Positions 1 through 7,100 of a stretch of 15,607 nucleotides of DNA are shown in pieces. Made by a program: the position numbers and the translations under genes. Positions within the stretch are counted from its first letter, which is position 1; each line of letters begins with the position of its first letter. The notes beneath the pieces were generated by a model. It was not told the DNA's origin and did no database searches. It was given only the letters and a program-made list of their open reading frames with translations. The stretch comes from Candidatus Zixiibacteriota bacterium (GTDB taxonomy: Bacteria; Zixibacteria; MSB-5A5; GN15; FEB-12), in NCBI GenBank assembly GCA_023132995.1, contig JAGLXI010000175.1, forward strand, positions 1 through 15,607, in the 5' to 3' direction.

Positions 1-615
1 GTCAGACCCTACGAAATCGACTGCGTACAGTTTGTAGTCCGTGGAGTCCTGCTGCGCCCAGGTCTGGCCGCCGTCGGCAGTGTGAAATATCTTGCCTCCG
101 ACAGAGCTTCCCCAGGGGCCGCCCACCGCCCAGCCGTTCTGTTCGCCGGCGAAGGCTATCCCCAGCAGCGAAACCGACTCAATCACGTGAGGGTCTCCCC
201 AGGTCGCGCCGCCGTCAGCAGTACTTATTATCAGGCCGTCATAAGGGACCGCCCCGACAGCGCCTACACTCCAGCCGGCGGTGGCGCTTAGGAATGTGAC
301 GTCCATCAACCAACTGTCAGTCCGGTAGGTTTGATACTCCCAAGTCTCGCCGCTATCGGTAGTGCGCAGTATACTTCCCGCGAATCCAACCGCCCAGCCG
401 TTTGTTTCATCGATAAAAACTACATCTTCCAGTGTGTTTAGAAAGGGATCGTCCTCAAAGTTAAGTTCGTTCAGATACCATCCCACCTGAACGCCATCCC
501 CGCCGGTCGGGCTGTCGTCATCATCACTGCATCCGGCAAACAGTATCGGCAGCGCCACCAGGATGCAAATCATTCCCGCTGCGAGGACCGTTGAAAATCT
601 GGCCTTCTTCTCCAA
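1..615 (-). CDS. YCF48/BNR-repeat lipoprotein, C-terminus beyond the window
   Basis: Translating the minus strand from 615 down to base 1 gives 205 open residues with no stop, so the gene continues past the left edge. A short basic N-terminus is followed by a hydrophobic stretch and the lipobox LFAGC. An Asp-rich linker (CSDDDDSPTGG) comes next, so this is a predicted lipoprotein exported and anchored by its Cys. Three WAVG/WSVG-type motifs alternate with TDSGETW, TADGGATW and TADGGQTW motifs. This is the pattern of YCF48-like/BNR (sortilin-type) beta-propeller repeats, common in surface proteins of FCB-group bacteria. The start is placed at TTG 615 because GGAGG lies 10 nt upstream; in-frame ATGs at 636 and 657 lie before the ribosome binding site, and 657 lies before the likely transcription start. 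The partner or ligand cannot be told from sequence. The family call is solid; the exact start is less so. Confidence 0.85.
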   Translation of the reverse strand, partial: MEKKARFSTVLAAGMICILVALPILFAGCSDDDDSPTGGDGVQVGWYLNELNFEDDPFLNTLEDVVFIDETNGWAVGFAGSILRTTDSGETWEYQTYRTDSWLMDVTFLSATAGWSVGAVGAVPYDGLIISTADGGATWGDPHVIESVSLLGIAFAGEQNGWAVGGPWGSSVGGKIFHTADGGQTWAQQDSTDYKLYAVDFVGSD

Positions 616-658
616 AACAGTAGAACCTCCGGTCATTTGATAATTGACTTGAACCATA

Positions 659-687
659 ATAATATCGCATGATCGGCCCTGTGTCAA
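659..687 (-). promoter_or_regulatory. sigma-70-type promoter of the BNR lipoprotein gene
   Basis: On the minus strand a perfect -35 box TTGACA (687-682) is separated by exactly 17 nt from a -10 box TATTAT (664-659; 5 of 6 to consensus). Transcription would begin near 652, giving a leader of about 37 nt to the TTG start at 615. This rules out the ATG at 657 as an ordinary leadered start. Confidence 0.75.
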
Positions 688-745
688 ACGAAAAGGGGGG
701 CGAGGCGCATCTTTGCGCGCACTCCGGACAGGAACAGAAATACCG

Positions 746-770
746 GACGGCGATCCGTAGCCTCGCCGCC
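746..770. repeat. GC-rich hairpin between minus-strand genes
   Basis: GACGGCGA pairs with TCGCCGCC (one G-T wobble) around a 9-nt loop. It lies downstream of the 64-residue small gene and upstream of the lipoprotein promoter, where a transcript end is expected. No T-run follows on either strand, so it is a weak terminator candidate at best. Confidence 0.25.
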
Positions 771-851
771 CCTGGTAGATGCCGGACGTAGCAGTCTTGT
801 CTATGGGGGCAGTTGTTCTACCTAACTAATGGAGACCGGCCGGGCAGATAA

Positions 852-1046
852 TCAGGGGTATTCCTCTTCCAGTTCGTCGATTATGATGTCTTCCAGCTTC
901 TGTCTGCGGACTTTGGGTCGATCACGTCCCTGGCGCTGTTTTCCATCGTCGTTGTCCGTGATCTCCGAGAGACGTCTGCGGATTTCGGGCTTGCCGCGGT
1001 GTTTCTTGTGAGACCTGCTCCTTGTACGCTTCCACTGGTCGCGCAT
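852..1046 (-). CDS. small charged protein, hypothetical (64 aa)
   Basis: This is a 64-residue reading frame with an unusually good initiation signal: GGAGG (1057-1053) sits 6 nt before ATG 1046. The protein has a strongly polarised charge. The first two thirds are rich in Lys/Arg/His (KRTRSRSHKKHRGK and RRPKVRRQK-like stretches), while the tail LEDIIIDELEEEYP is acidic with a short hydrophobic core. There is no signal peptide, membrane segment or Cys. The basic part could bind nucleic acid and the acidic tail could be an interaction helix or a mask for it; both are guesses. Synonymous positions favour G/C, like the surrounding genes. No family is recognised. The main doubt is its size; the ribosome binding site is the main support. 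Confidence 0.5.
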   Translation of the reverse strand: MRDQWKRTRSRSHKKHRGKPEIRRRLSEITDNDDGKQRQGRDRPKVRRQKLEDIIIDELEEEYP

Positions 1047-1420
1047 CCTTTTCCTCCAGGCGAAAACTCAAAGTAGATAAAAGAAGGCTGCCATATCTAT
1101 CGGCCTTGTTATGCCATTGTTTTGTTTTTCAGTCACCTGCGGCGGTCTTCGTCGGTATGCTGCGCAGCAATTGGGCAGTGGCTCTGTGGATGCGGCGTTT
1201 GCAGACGCTTACACATACTGAAACGGTCCTGGCAGACAGGCAACGGGTTGCGTGGCGGAGATCAGCAGGCGAGGTTGCCGCCGAGCCGCGGTCGCCCGGC
1301 TGTAATCTCATGTCTGCCATGCTGATAAGATGCAGACACGACCGGCGGGGGCGATTTGCCGACTCCCGGCACAGGCTGTGCTCGAACGGTGGTAGACAGA
1401 CAGCCTGCAAAGGAGTTCCG
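1047..1420. other. divergent intergenic region
   Basis: These 374 bases separate the minus-strand small gene from the plus-strand 206-residue gene. Frames are open in places but have no ribosome binding site and give compositionally implausible peptides. For the plus-strand gene there is an extended -10 candidate, TGATAAGAT (1323-1331), without a recognisable -35; it would give a leader of about 80 nt. No clear promoter was found for the minus-strand gene, and no other structure stands out. Confidence 0.4.
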
Positions 1421-2041
1421 ATGTTAGATGGCAAGTTTCAGCGAGGGTTCTCACCCGAACGGTTGGCCTCCACCAAAGAGCCCAGAGTCCGCAAGGACGA
1501 GAGGGGATTCTTTCTGATGTCGCTCTCGGAAAATACGAAAGTCTACTTCGAGGATTTCTACCGATTCCTTGAGGCTACCTATTCCCGGGCCGGCGCCGAA
1601 CGGGAGATACTCAATCAGAAGCTTGCCGCCACCAAGCCTGAGCAAGTCGAAACCATCGCTTACTACCGGTCCCGAGGAGTGATCATCGACCTGCTGCTTC
1701 AGACGATCCGGCGCTTTTACACCGACGGTGCCAATTTCGGCGTTATTATGACTCCCTGGTGCTTCGGGACCGTGATGCTCGAGAAAATCGAGGTTCACCG
1801 CGATCGTCTGAGCAGAGGAGAGATACACGACGGCAATATCCCGGACTATCCCTACTACGTTATCAAGTATATTGACGAGACCTACAAAACAGCCCTTCTG
1901 GAGTTGTTTGATTTCCCGGAAAAAGCCTTCCAGATGCGCTGGCAATACTCTGAACTGTTGAAGAGGTACTCGCGGATTCTGACCAATATCACGTCCTCTC
2001 TTCACTCCGTTTTGGGGATGATAAAAAACTACGGTTCGTAA
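1421..2041 (+). CDS. conserved-looking protein of unknown function (206 aa)
   Basis: I do not recognise this protein. The frame is open much further upstream (to 1022), but the ATG at 1421 is preferred: AAAGGAG lies 6 nt before it, and the upstream extension reads as low-quality sequence and overlaps a well-initiated gene on the other strand. The protein is soluble and looks mostly helical, with no signal peptide or membrane span. It opens with a basic segment (residues 1-30), then an aromatic-rich helix (VYFEDFYRFLEATYSR), a central FGVIMTPWCFGTVMLEKIE segment and a helical tail ending in SLHSVLGMIKNYGS. No catalytic motif is visible. A terminator follows 37 nt after the stop, so it appears to be a single-gene transcript. 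The aromatic/helical pattern would suit a protein-interaction role, but nothing in the context confirms it. Confidence 0.75.
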   Translation: MLDGKFQRGFSPERLASTKEPRVRKDERGFFLMSLSENTKVYFEDFYRFLEATYSRAGAEREILNQKLAATKPEQVETIAYYRSRGVIIDLLLQTIRRFYTDGANFGVIMTPWCFGTVMLEKIEVHRDRLSRGEIHDGNIPDYPYYVIKYIDETYKTALLELFDFPEKAFQMRWQYSELLKRYSRILTNITSSLHSVLGMIKNYGS

Positions 2042-2077
2042 CTCTTGCCCTACGTTCCTGCATTCCCTCCTGCGGTT

Positions 2078-2106
2078 CCCTCCGGCTTTCGCCGGAGGGT
2101 TTTTTT
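2078..2106 (+). terminator. intrinsic terminator after the 206-aa gene
   Basis: A perfect 9-bp stem, CCCTCCGGC paired with GCCGGAGGG, closes a TTTC loop and is followed directly by seven T residues. It ends the upstream gene and isolates it from the HD-GYP gene. Confidence 0.93.
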
Positions 2107-2132
2107 AACTCCTTTCACAATCGTGCCGATAA
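2106..2132 (+). promoter_or_regulatory. possible sigma-28 (FliA)-type promoter for the HD-GYP gene
   Basis: GCCGATAA at 2125-2132 matches the FliA -10 consensus at all eight positions. Eleven nt upstream, TAACTCCT (2106-2113) keeps the TAA of the -35 consensus TAAAGTTT but little else. The element partly abuts the T-run of the preceding terminator and would give a leader of roughly 60 nt. The -10 match is striking; the -35 match is weak. Confidence 0.35.
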
Positions 2133-2201
2133 GAAAGAGATAGGGACGCTCTCGCCCAGACACGTGACAGCGAGTGTTTGACGAATTGAGGATACGTTCA
2201 G

Positions 2202-3185
2202 ATGGCCGCCGCATTGACCAGAACCGTCGTTGAAGAGCAGCATGTTCCCATATACCTTGAATGTCTCAGGGTAGACTCGGTCCTGGATTTTGACCTCTAC
2301 CTGTACGCGGACAACAGGCTGGTTCTGTACCGATCCGCCGACCTGGCGTTCAACGATCGGACGCGACAGAAACTGCTGGAGAACAAGATTGACCGTCTCT
2401 ACATTCGTGGCGACAGCAAGGGCAGCTACCAGCAGTATATCGAGAAGAACCTCGATAAGGTGCTAACCGACCCGGAAATTGGAGAGGAAAAGAAGGCAAG
2501 CATCCTTTACGAGACGTCCACCACCCTGGTCAAAGACGTGCTCTCCAATCCCACCTACGGTGAGAACATTCAGCGCACCAAGGATATGGTCAGCAACACC
2601 GTCAACTATATCCTGAAGGGACGCGAGGCGTTCATGAATCTTCTGCGGATAACTTCGTTCGACTACTATACCTATTCTCATTCTGTCAACGTCTGCACGT
2701 TTTCCATCGCCCTGGCCCAGCAACTGGACTTCCGCGACGAGCAGTTTCTGCATGAATTGGGAGTGGGGGCACTACTGCACGATGTCGGCAAGTCGAAAAT
2801 CTCGGAACGCATTCTCAACAAGCGTTCGACCCTGAGTCCTTATGAGTTCGAGATCATGAAGAAGCATCCCCAGTGGGGCGTCGACATGCTAAAAGAGACC
2901 AACCAACTGGCACAGGCTTCATACTACCCTGTCTTGCAGCATCACGAGCGCGGCGATCGCTGCGGATACCCCCACGCACTCACGCTGGATGAGATGCATG
3001 TATACTCGCAATTGGTGGCCATCACCGACACCTTCGACGCCATGACCACCGACCGCGTTTACCAGAAGGCCACCGATACCTACCCGACTCTCAGAATTAT
3101 GTTCTCGCTCAAGGGAGCCTACGATCATGACTTCCTGCGGGCGTTCGCCGAACTGATGGGGCCCAGCGGCCTGGCGGATATCTAA
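2202..3185 (+). CDS. HD-GYP domain cyclic-di-GMP phosphodiesterase
   Basis: This 327-residue cytoplasmic protein is predicted to hydrolyse cyclic-di-GMP and so shift cells toward motility or dispersal. Residues 1-130 form an N-terminal region of the kind that often precedes HD-GYP domains (an LYLYADNRLVLYRS strand region, then TRQKLLENKIDRLYIRG). The HD-GYP core spans about 145-320. It shows H160 in YTYSHSVNV, the metal pair H193-D194 in LLHDVGK, H222 in KKHPQWG, H247-H248-E249 followed by GYP 255-257, and D276/D279 in ITDTFDAMT. The signature loop reads HHERGDRCGYP, so the Gly that normally follows the Asp (HHExxDGxGYP) is Arg; the metal ligands are intact. No receiver domain or membrane span is present, so the input signal is unknown. 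GAGGA sits 9 nt before the ATG. Confidence 0.9.
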   Translation: MAAALTRTVVEEQHVPIYLECLRVDSVLDFDLYLYADNRLVLYRSADLAFNDRTRQKLLENKIDRLYIRGDSKGSYQQYIEKNLDKVLTDPEIGEEKKASILYETSTTLVKDVLSNPTYGENIQRTKDMVSNTVNYILKGREAFMNLLRITSFDYYTYSHSVNVCTFSIALAQQLDFRDEQFLHELGVGALLHDVGKSKISERILNKRSTLSPYEFEIMKKHPQWGVDMLKETNQLAQASYYPVLQHHERGDRCGYPHALTLDEMHVYSQLVAITDTFDAMTTDRVYQKATDTYPTLRIMFSLKGAYDHDFLRAFAELMGPSGLADI

Positions 3186-3322
3186 GAGCCACACCGGCCA
3201 CGCGGCCGCTGCCGACCCGCAGCATTTCCCGTGACTAACAGCATATCGGTCTTCCGGCTGAAAGCCCTTGCGTCGGGGACAGAGATCACCTACCTATGGC
3301 TGACCATAACGATGGAGGAAAC

Positions 3323-3706
3323 ATGAAACAGATCATAGAAACTGATCGAGCCCCGGCAGCGATAGGTCCTTACTCGCAAGCAGTGAAAGTCGCGGCCGGA
3401 ACGATGATTTTCTGCTCCGGCCAGATACCGCTTGATCCCGACACGGGCGAGATTGTGGGCGAGAGTGCCGCCGACCAGGGTCGCCGGGTGATTGAGAATC
3501 TCAAGGCCGTTCTCAAGGAAGCCGGTGCTGACTGCTCCCAGGTGGTCAAGACAACCCTCTACCTTGCCGACATGCGTGATTTCACCGCCGTGAACGAGGT
3601 CTACGCCGCCTGTTTTTTAAGCACCCCCCCGGCGCGGGCGGCCATAGCCGTCCGGGACCTGCCCAAGGGAGCGAAAGTCATGATCGACGCCATTGCCGTG
3701 GTGTGA
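3323..3706 (+). CDS. ridA: RidA family enamine/imine deaminase
   Basis: This 127-residue protein has the length and motifs of the YjgF/YER057c/UK114 (RidA) family. The family forms cytoplasmic trimers that hydrolyse reactive enamines such as 2-aminoacrylate released by PLP enzymes. It shows GPYSQAV (residues 15-21), FCSGQIPLDP (30-39), the substrate-carboxylate Arg at R105 in PPARAAI, and the LPKGAKVMIDAIA ending. D122 stands where E. coli RidA has a Glu, a common change in the family. The start is ATG 3323, with GGAGG 4 nt upstream; an in-frame ATG at 3296 lacks such a site. The gene follows the HD-GYP gene by 137 nt with no clear terminator between, so co-transcription is possible but not evident. 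The symbol reflects family membership, not proven orthology. Confidence 0.9.
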   Translation: MKQIIETDRAPAAIGPYSQAVKVAAGTMIFCSGQIPLDPDTGEIVGESAADQGRRVIENLKAVLKEAGADCSQVVKTTLYLADMRDFTAVNEVYAACFLSTPPARAAIAVRDLPKGAKVMIDAIAVV

Positions 3707-4008
3707 TAGCGATTCTGTGGCCACGCCGGAGGCAACCGCACGAAGGCAGTCATCTCAAGCTTCACTGGCAAGGTCAGCGCGCTGGTCGTGCCCGCCAATA
3801 AAGAACTGCCAACCGAGCGCGATACCCGCCGGAGTGTCCAGCCTGCTGACAGCGCCAGAACATGCCCCCTGCCTCTCTCGCACTCCCGATACCTCTGTCG
3901 TGTTCCATCACAGCCGAATTTGCACTTGCATATTATTGCCCGCGGGAGTATTTTGCGCGTACGGAGGAAAGTGTATATCTGAATACAATACTCAGGACAG
4001 TGCTGTAG

Positions 4009-4040
4009 TCCCTGTTTCCAGTGCCGATCACTGACAGGGA
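4009..4040. repeat. inverted repeat / stem-loop upstream of the protease promoter
   Basis: TCCCTGT (4009-4015) pairs with ACAGGGA (4034-4040), and CAGTG (4019-4023) pairs with CACTG (4029-4033). This gives 12 perfect pairs with a 3-nt bulge (TTC) and a 5-nt loop (CCGAT). No T-run follows, so it is not an ordinary terminator. It ends 24 nt before a TATAAT box, a usual place for a regulator-binding site; that role is inferred. Confidence 0.5.
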
Positions 4041-4064
4041 AGGAAGTGATGGCCACCAAAGCTA

Positions 4065-4070
4065 TATAAT
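4065..4070 (+). promoter_or_regulatory. candidate -10 box of the secreted protease gene
   Basis: A perfect TATAAT box lies 64 nt before the protease ATG. The sequence 17 nt upstream (GGAAGT) does not resemble a -35 box, so this promoter would depend on an activator or on another sigma factor. The inverted repeat just upstream fits the activator idea. Confidence 0.35.
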
Positions 4071-4134
4071 TGGTTCGACTCACTGTAATCCGTCAACACA
4101 AGAGTAACTGATTCCATTCTCCTCAGGAGGTTTC

Positions 4135-7100
4135 ATGAAAAGAACAGCTATTTTGGTTCTGTGCGCTTTTCTGATAGGCAGCGGAGCGGCGCTGGCTCAA
4201 AAGGTGGCGCACGTGGAACAGCCGACCGATGTTCCTTCATTTGTCGGCTACGTACAGGATGAGTTTGTGGTCATCCTGAAGGATCGCGCGGGAGCGGTCA
4301 GTCCAAGAATGGCCCCGGACGGGGTTGTCGAGATCGGTGTCCCGGATTTCGATGCCATCTCCAGGCAGTTCGCCGTTTCGGGACTTCGCAAGCAGTTCTG
4401 CGGCACGATTGACGCCGTTGGTTCGCCGACGGGGTTGCTCGCCCGTCATTACAAGATCAAGTTTGCGCAGGGATCACTGGAAAATGCGATGGCCGCCTAT
4501 GGGCAACAGCCGATGGTCGAGCGGGTGGAACCAATCGGCATCCACACTACCTTTGCCACCCCCAATGACGGCTGGTATGGCGATCAATGGCACCTCAATC
4601 AGGCCAACGATGCCGACATGGATACGCCCGAAGCGTGGGACTACGAGACCGGAGACGCCACTGTAATCGTGGCGATTTTCGATACGGGCGTGCGCTACTT
4701 CCACAAGGACCTCGGCGGCTCGAATGCTTCGTACAGCAACCCTACCGCCGTCGACGGCAACATGTGGATCAACTGGGCCGAGAAAAACGGCTCTGCCGGA
4801 GTCGACGATGACGGCAATAGCTATGTTGACGACTGGATTGGGTATGACTTTGTCGACGGCGGGTCGAACTGCTGGTCGGGAGAGGATTGTGACGTAAAGG
4901 ACAACGACCCGCGTGACTTCAACGGACATGGCACCCACTGCGCCGGGAACGTCGGCGCTATCAACAACAACGGCTATGCCACCTGCGCAACCTCCGGCGG
5001 CTGGGGTGACGGCACGTTGCAACCGACGGCCAACGGCGTGAAGATCATGGCCTGCCGCATCGGCTGGTCCGGTAGATACATCAACTACGAGGTCGGCTAC
5101 GTTCGGATGGACTTCGCCGCCGAGGCGTTTTACTACGCCGCCGATAATGGCGCCAAGATCGTCTCGTGCAGTTGGGGTTCATCGAACACCGGTGGCATCG
5201 ACGCAGCCATCGACTATTTCCTTGCCTCGGGAGGCATGGTTTTCCATGCCGCCGGTAACGACGGCTCCCAGACTGCCGACTATCTGGGCAGCCGCAGCGA
5301 TGTAATCAACGTCGCCGCCACCGACAGCACCGACTGCAAGGCCGACTTCTCCACCTATGGCACCTGGGTCGACATCTCCGCGCCCGGCACCGGCATCTGG
5401 AGTTCGTATCACAGTCACGACGATCCTGCGGGCGACTATGTCGCGCCGATAGACGGCACCTCGATGGCTTGTCCTCTGGCGGCCAGCGTGGCGGCGCTCA
5501 TCTGGTCGCAGAATCCGGGCTGGACCGCAGCTCAGGTCGAGACGAAGCTGCTTGCGAGTGTCGACGATATCTATGCCCTTGGCTGCAACTCAGCGTATGC
5601 CGGCAAGCTCGGCTCCGGAAGGGTGAACGCATTCCTTGCCGTGAGTGGCGGCACGCCCCCACCGGTGGCCGCTTTCAGCGGTTCGCCGACCTCCGGCTGT
5701 GCAGCGCTGGCGGTCGACTTCACTGATGAGTCGACCGGTGACATCACCAGTTGGTCATGGACCTTCGGTGATGGCGGCACATCTGCCGCACAGAACCCGT
5801 CCTACACCTACAACGACCCGGGCACTTACACCGTGTCGCTGACCGTGACCGGTCCCGGTGGCTCCGATACCGAGACCAAGACCGGCTACATCACGGTCAA
5901 CAGCGCCCCCACGGCGGACTTCTCCGGTAACCCCACCGGCGGCACTGAGCCACTGACAGTGGATTTCACTGACCTGTCGACCGGCAACCCGTCGTCATGG
6001 GCGTGGGATTTCGGTGACGGCGGTTCCTCGACCCAGCAGAACCCTTCGTACACCTACAACAATGCCGGGACGTATACTGTCACGCTGACGGCAACCAACG
6101 CCTGTGGTTCCGATGGAGAGACGAAAATCGACTATATCACAGTCGATCCCTGCGTTCCGCCTACTGCCGACTTCGTGGGAAGCCCGACCAACGGTACGGC
6201 GCCGTTGACCGTCGATTTTACCGACCTGTCGACCGGCAACCCGACGTCATGGTCGTGGGATTTCGGTGACGGCGGTTCCTCGACCCAGCAGAACCCTTCG
6301 TACACCTACAACAATGCCGGGACGTACACCGTCACGCTGACGGCGACCAACGCCTGTGGTTCCGACGGAGAGACGAAAGTCGATTATATTACTGTCGATC
6401 CCCCCTCAAATGAAAAGGCGTTCGCCCAGTCAGATATCCCCGTGAAGGGAACCTTCTCCGGCAACTACGCCAATACGCATAGTAGCGATAATGTCTACGA
6501 GATCATCACCGAGGCATTGTCAACCTCTCATCCTCGCAAGCAAACCAGCGAAGCCGAACATAAGTGGGACTTCAACCTGGGCAGCGGCGGCAGCAACATG
6601 ATGTTCTATGCTGAAGCCTACCGACCCGACAATAGCGACGGCGATGATTTCATATTCGAGTATTCGACCGATGACGTCACCTACAACTCTCTGTTTACCG
6701 TGGCAAGTGGAACCGAACAGGTTTACTCGGCGACGCTTCCTGCCGGATTGACCGGAACGGTTTATGTCAAGGTACGAGATAGTAACCGTTCCTGGGATCT
6801 GATCTCGCTCGATGCTGTCTACATCGATCAGATGTATATCGAATACGAGACCACACCGGCTCCACCGGTGGCAGATTTCAGCGGTACTCCGACCAGCGGT
6901 AACTACCCGCTGACGGTGAACTTTACTGATCTCTCGACCGGCAGTCCAACCTCCTGGAGTTGGGACTTCGGCGACATGGGTACGTCGGCTGCGCAGAATC
7001 CGTCACACACGTATACGGCAGTCGGGAAATACACGGTTTCCCTGGCAGTAACTAACGCTTATGGCTCCGACACCGAGACCAAGATCGACTATATCAATGT

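Larger units (their letters stand above)
3707..4134. other. 428-base non-coding region upstream of the secreted protease
   Basis: Open frames exist on both strands here, but their products are compositionally odd, lack ribosome binding sites, and in one case run antisense into the RidA gene. No terminator is visible behind RidA. The right third holds a 12-bp-stem inverted repeat (4009-4040) and a TATAAT box (4065-4070), both listed separately. An AGGAGG site lies just before the protease ATG. The left two thirds show nothing I can name. Confidence 0.5.

Noticed and set aside
82..291. 69-residue plus-strand frame
   Set aside because: It is antisense to the BNR lipoprotein, which has clear repeats, a lipobox and a promoter.
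707..720. Hairpin GCGCA-TCTT-TGCGC near the lipoprotein promoter
   Set aside because: It has only five pairs and no T-run directly after it; it probably occurs by chance in G+C-rich sequence.
1022..1420. N-terminal extension of the 206-residue protein
   Set aside because: The frame is open, but it lacks a ribosome binding site, encodes low-quality sequence and overlaps a well-initiated gene on the other strand; ATG 1421 has a good site.
1451..2005. 184-residue minus-strand frame
   Set aside because: It lies wholly antisense to the 206-residue gene, which has the better start, codon pattern and terminator.
3190..3215. Possible terminator after the HD-GYP gene (CGGCC-ACGC-GGCCG)
   Set aside because: It is a short stem with no T-run on either strand.
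3693..4034. 113-residue plus-strand frame after ridA
   Set aside because: It overlaps the end of ridA, has no initiation signal and an implausible composition.
3601..4083. 160-residue minus-strand frame
   Set aside because: It runs antisense into ridA, is rich in Arg, Cys and Ser with no coherent motif, and has no ribosome binding site.
4474..5022. 182-residue minus-strand frame
   Set aside because: It is a Val/Ala-rich antisense shadow of the protease catalytic domain.
5971..6402. Repeat unit considered as a CRISPR-like or mobile element
   Set aside because: The period is exactly 84 codons, the frame is kept, and both copies encode PKD domains.
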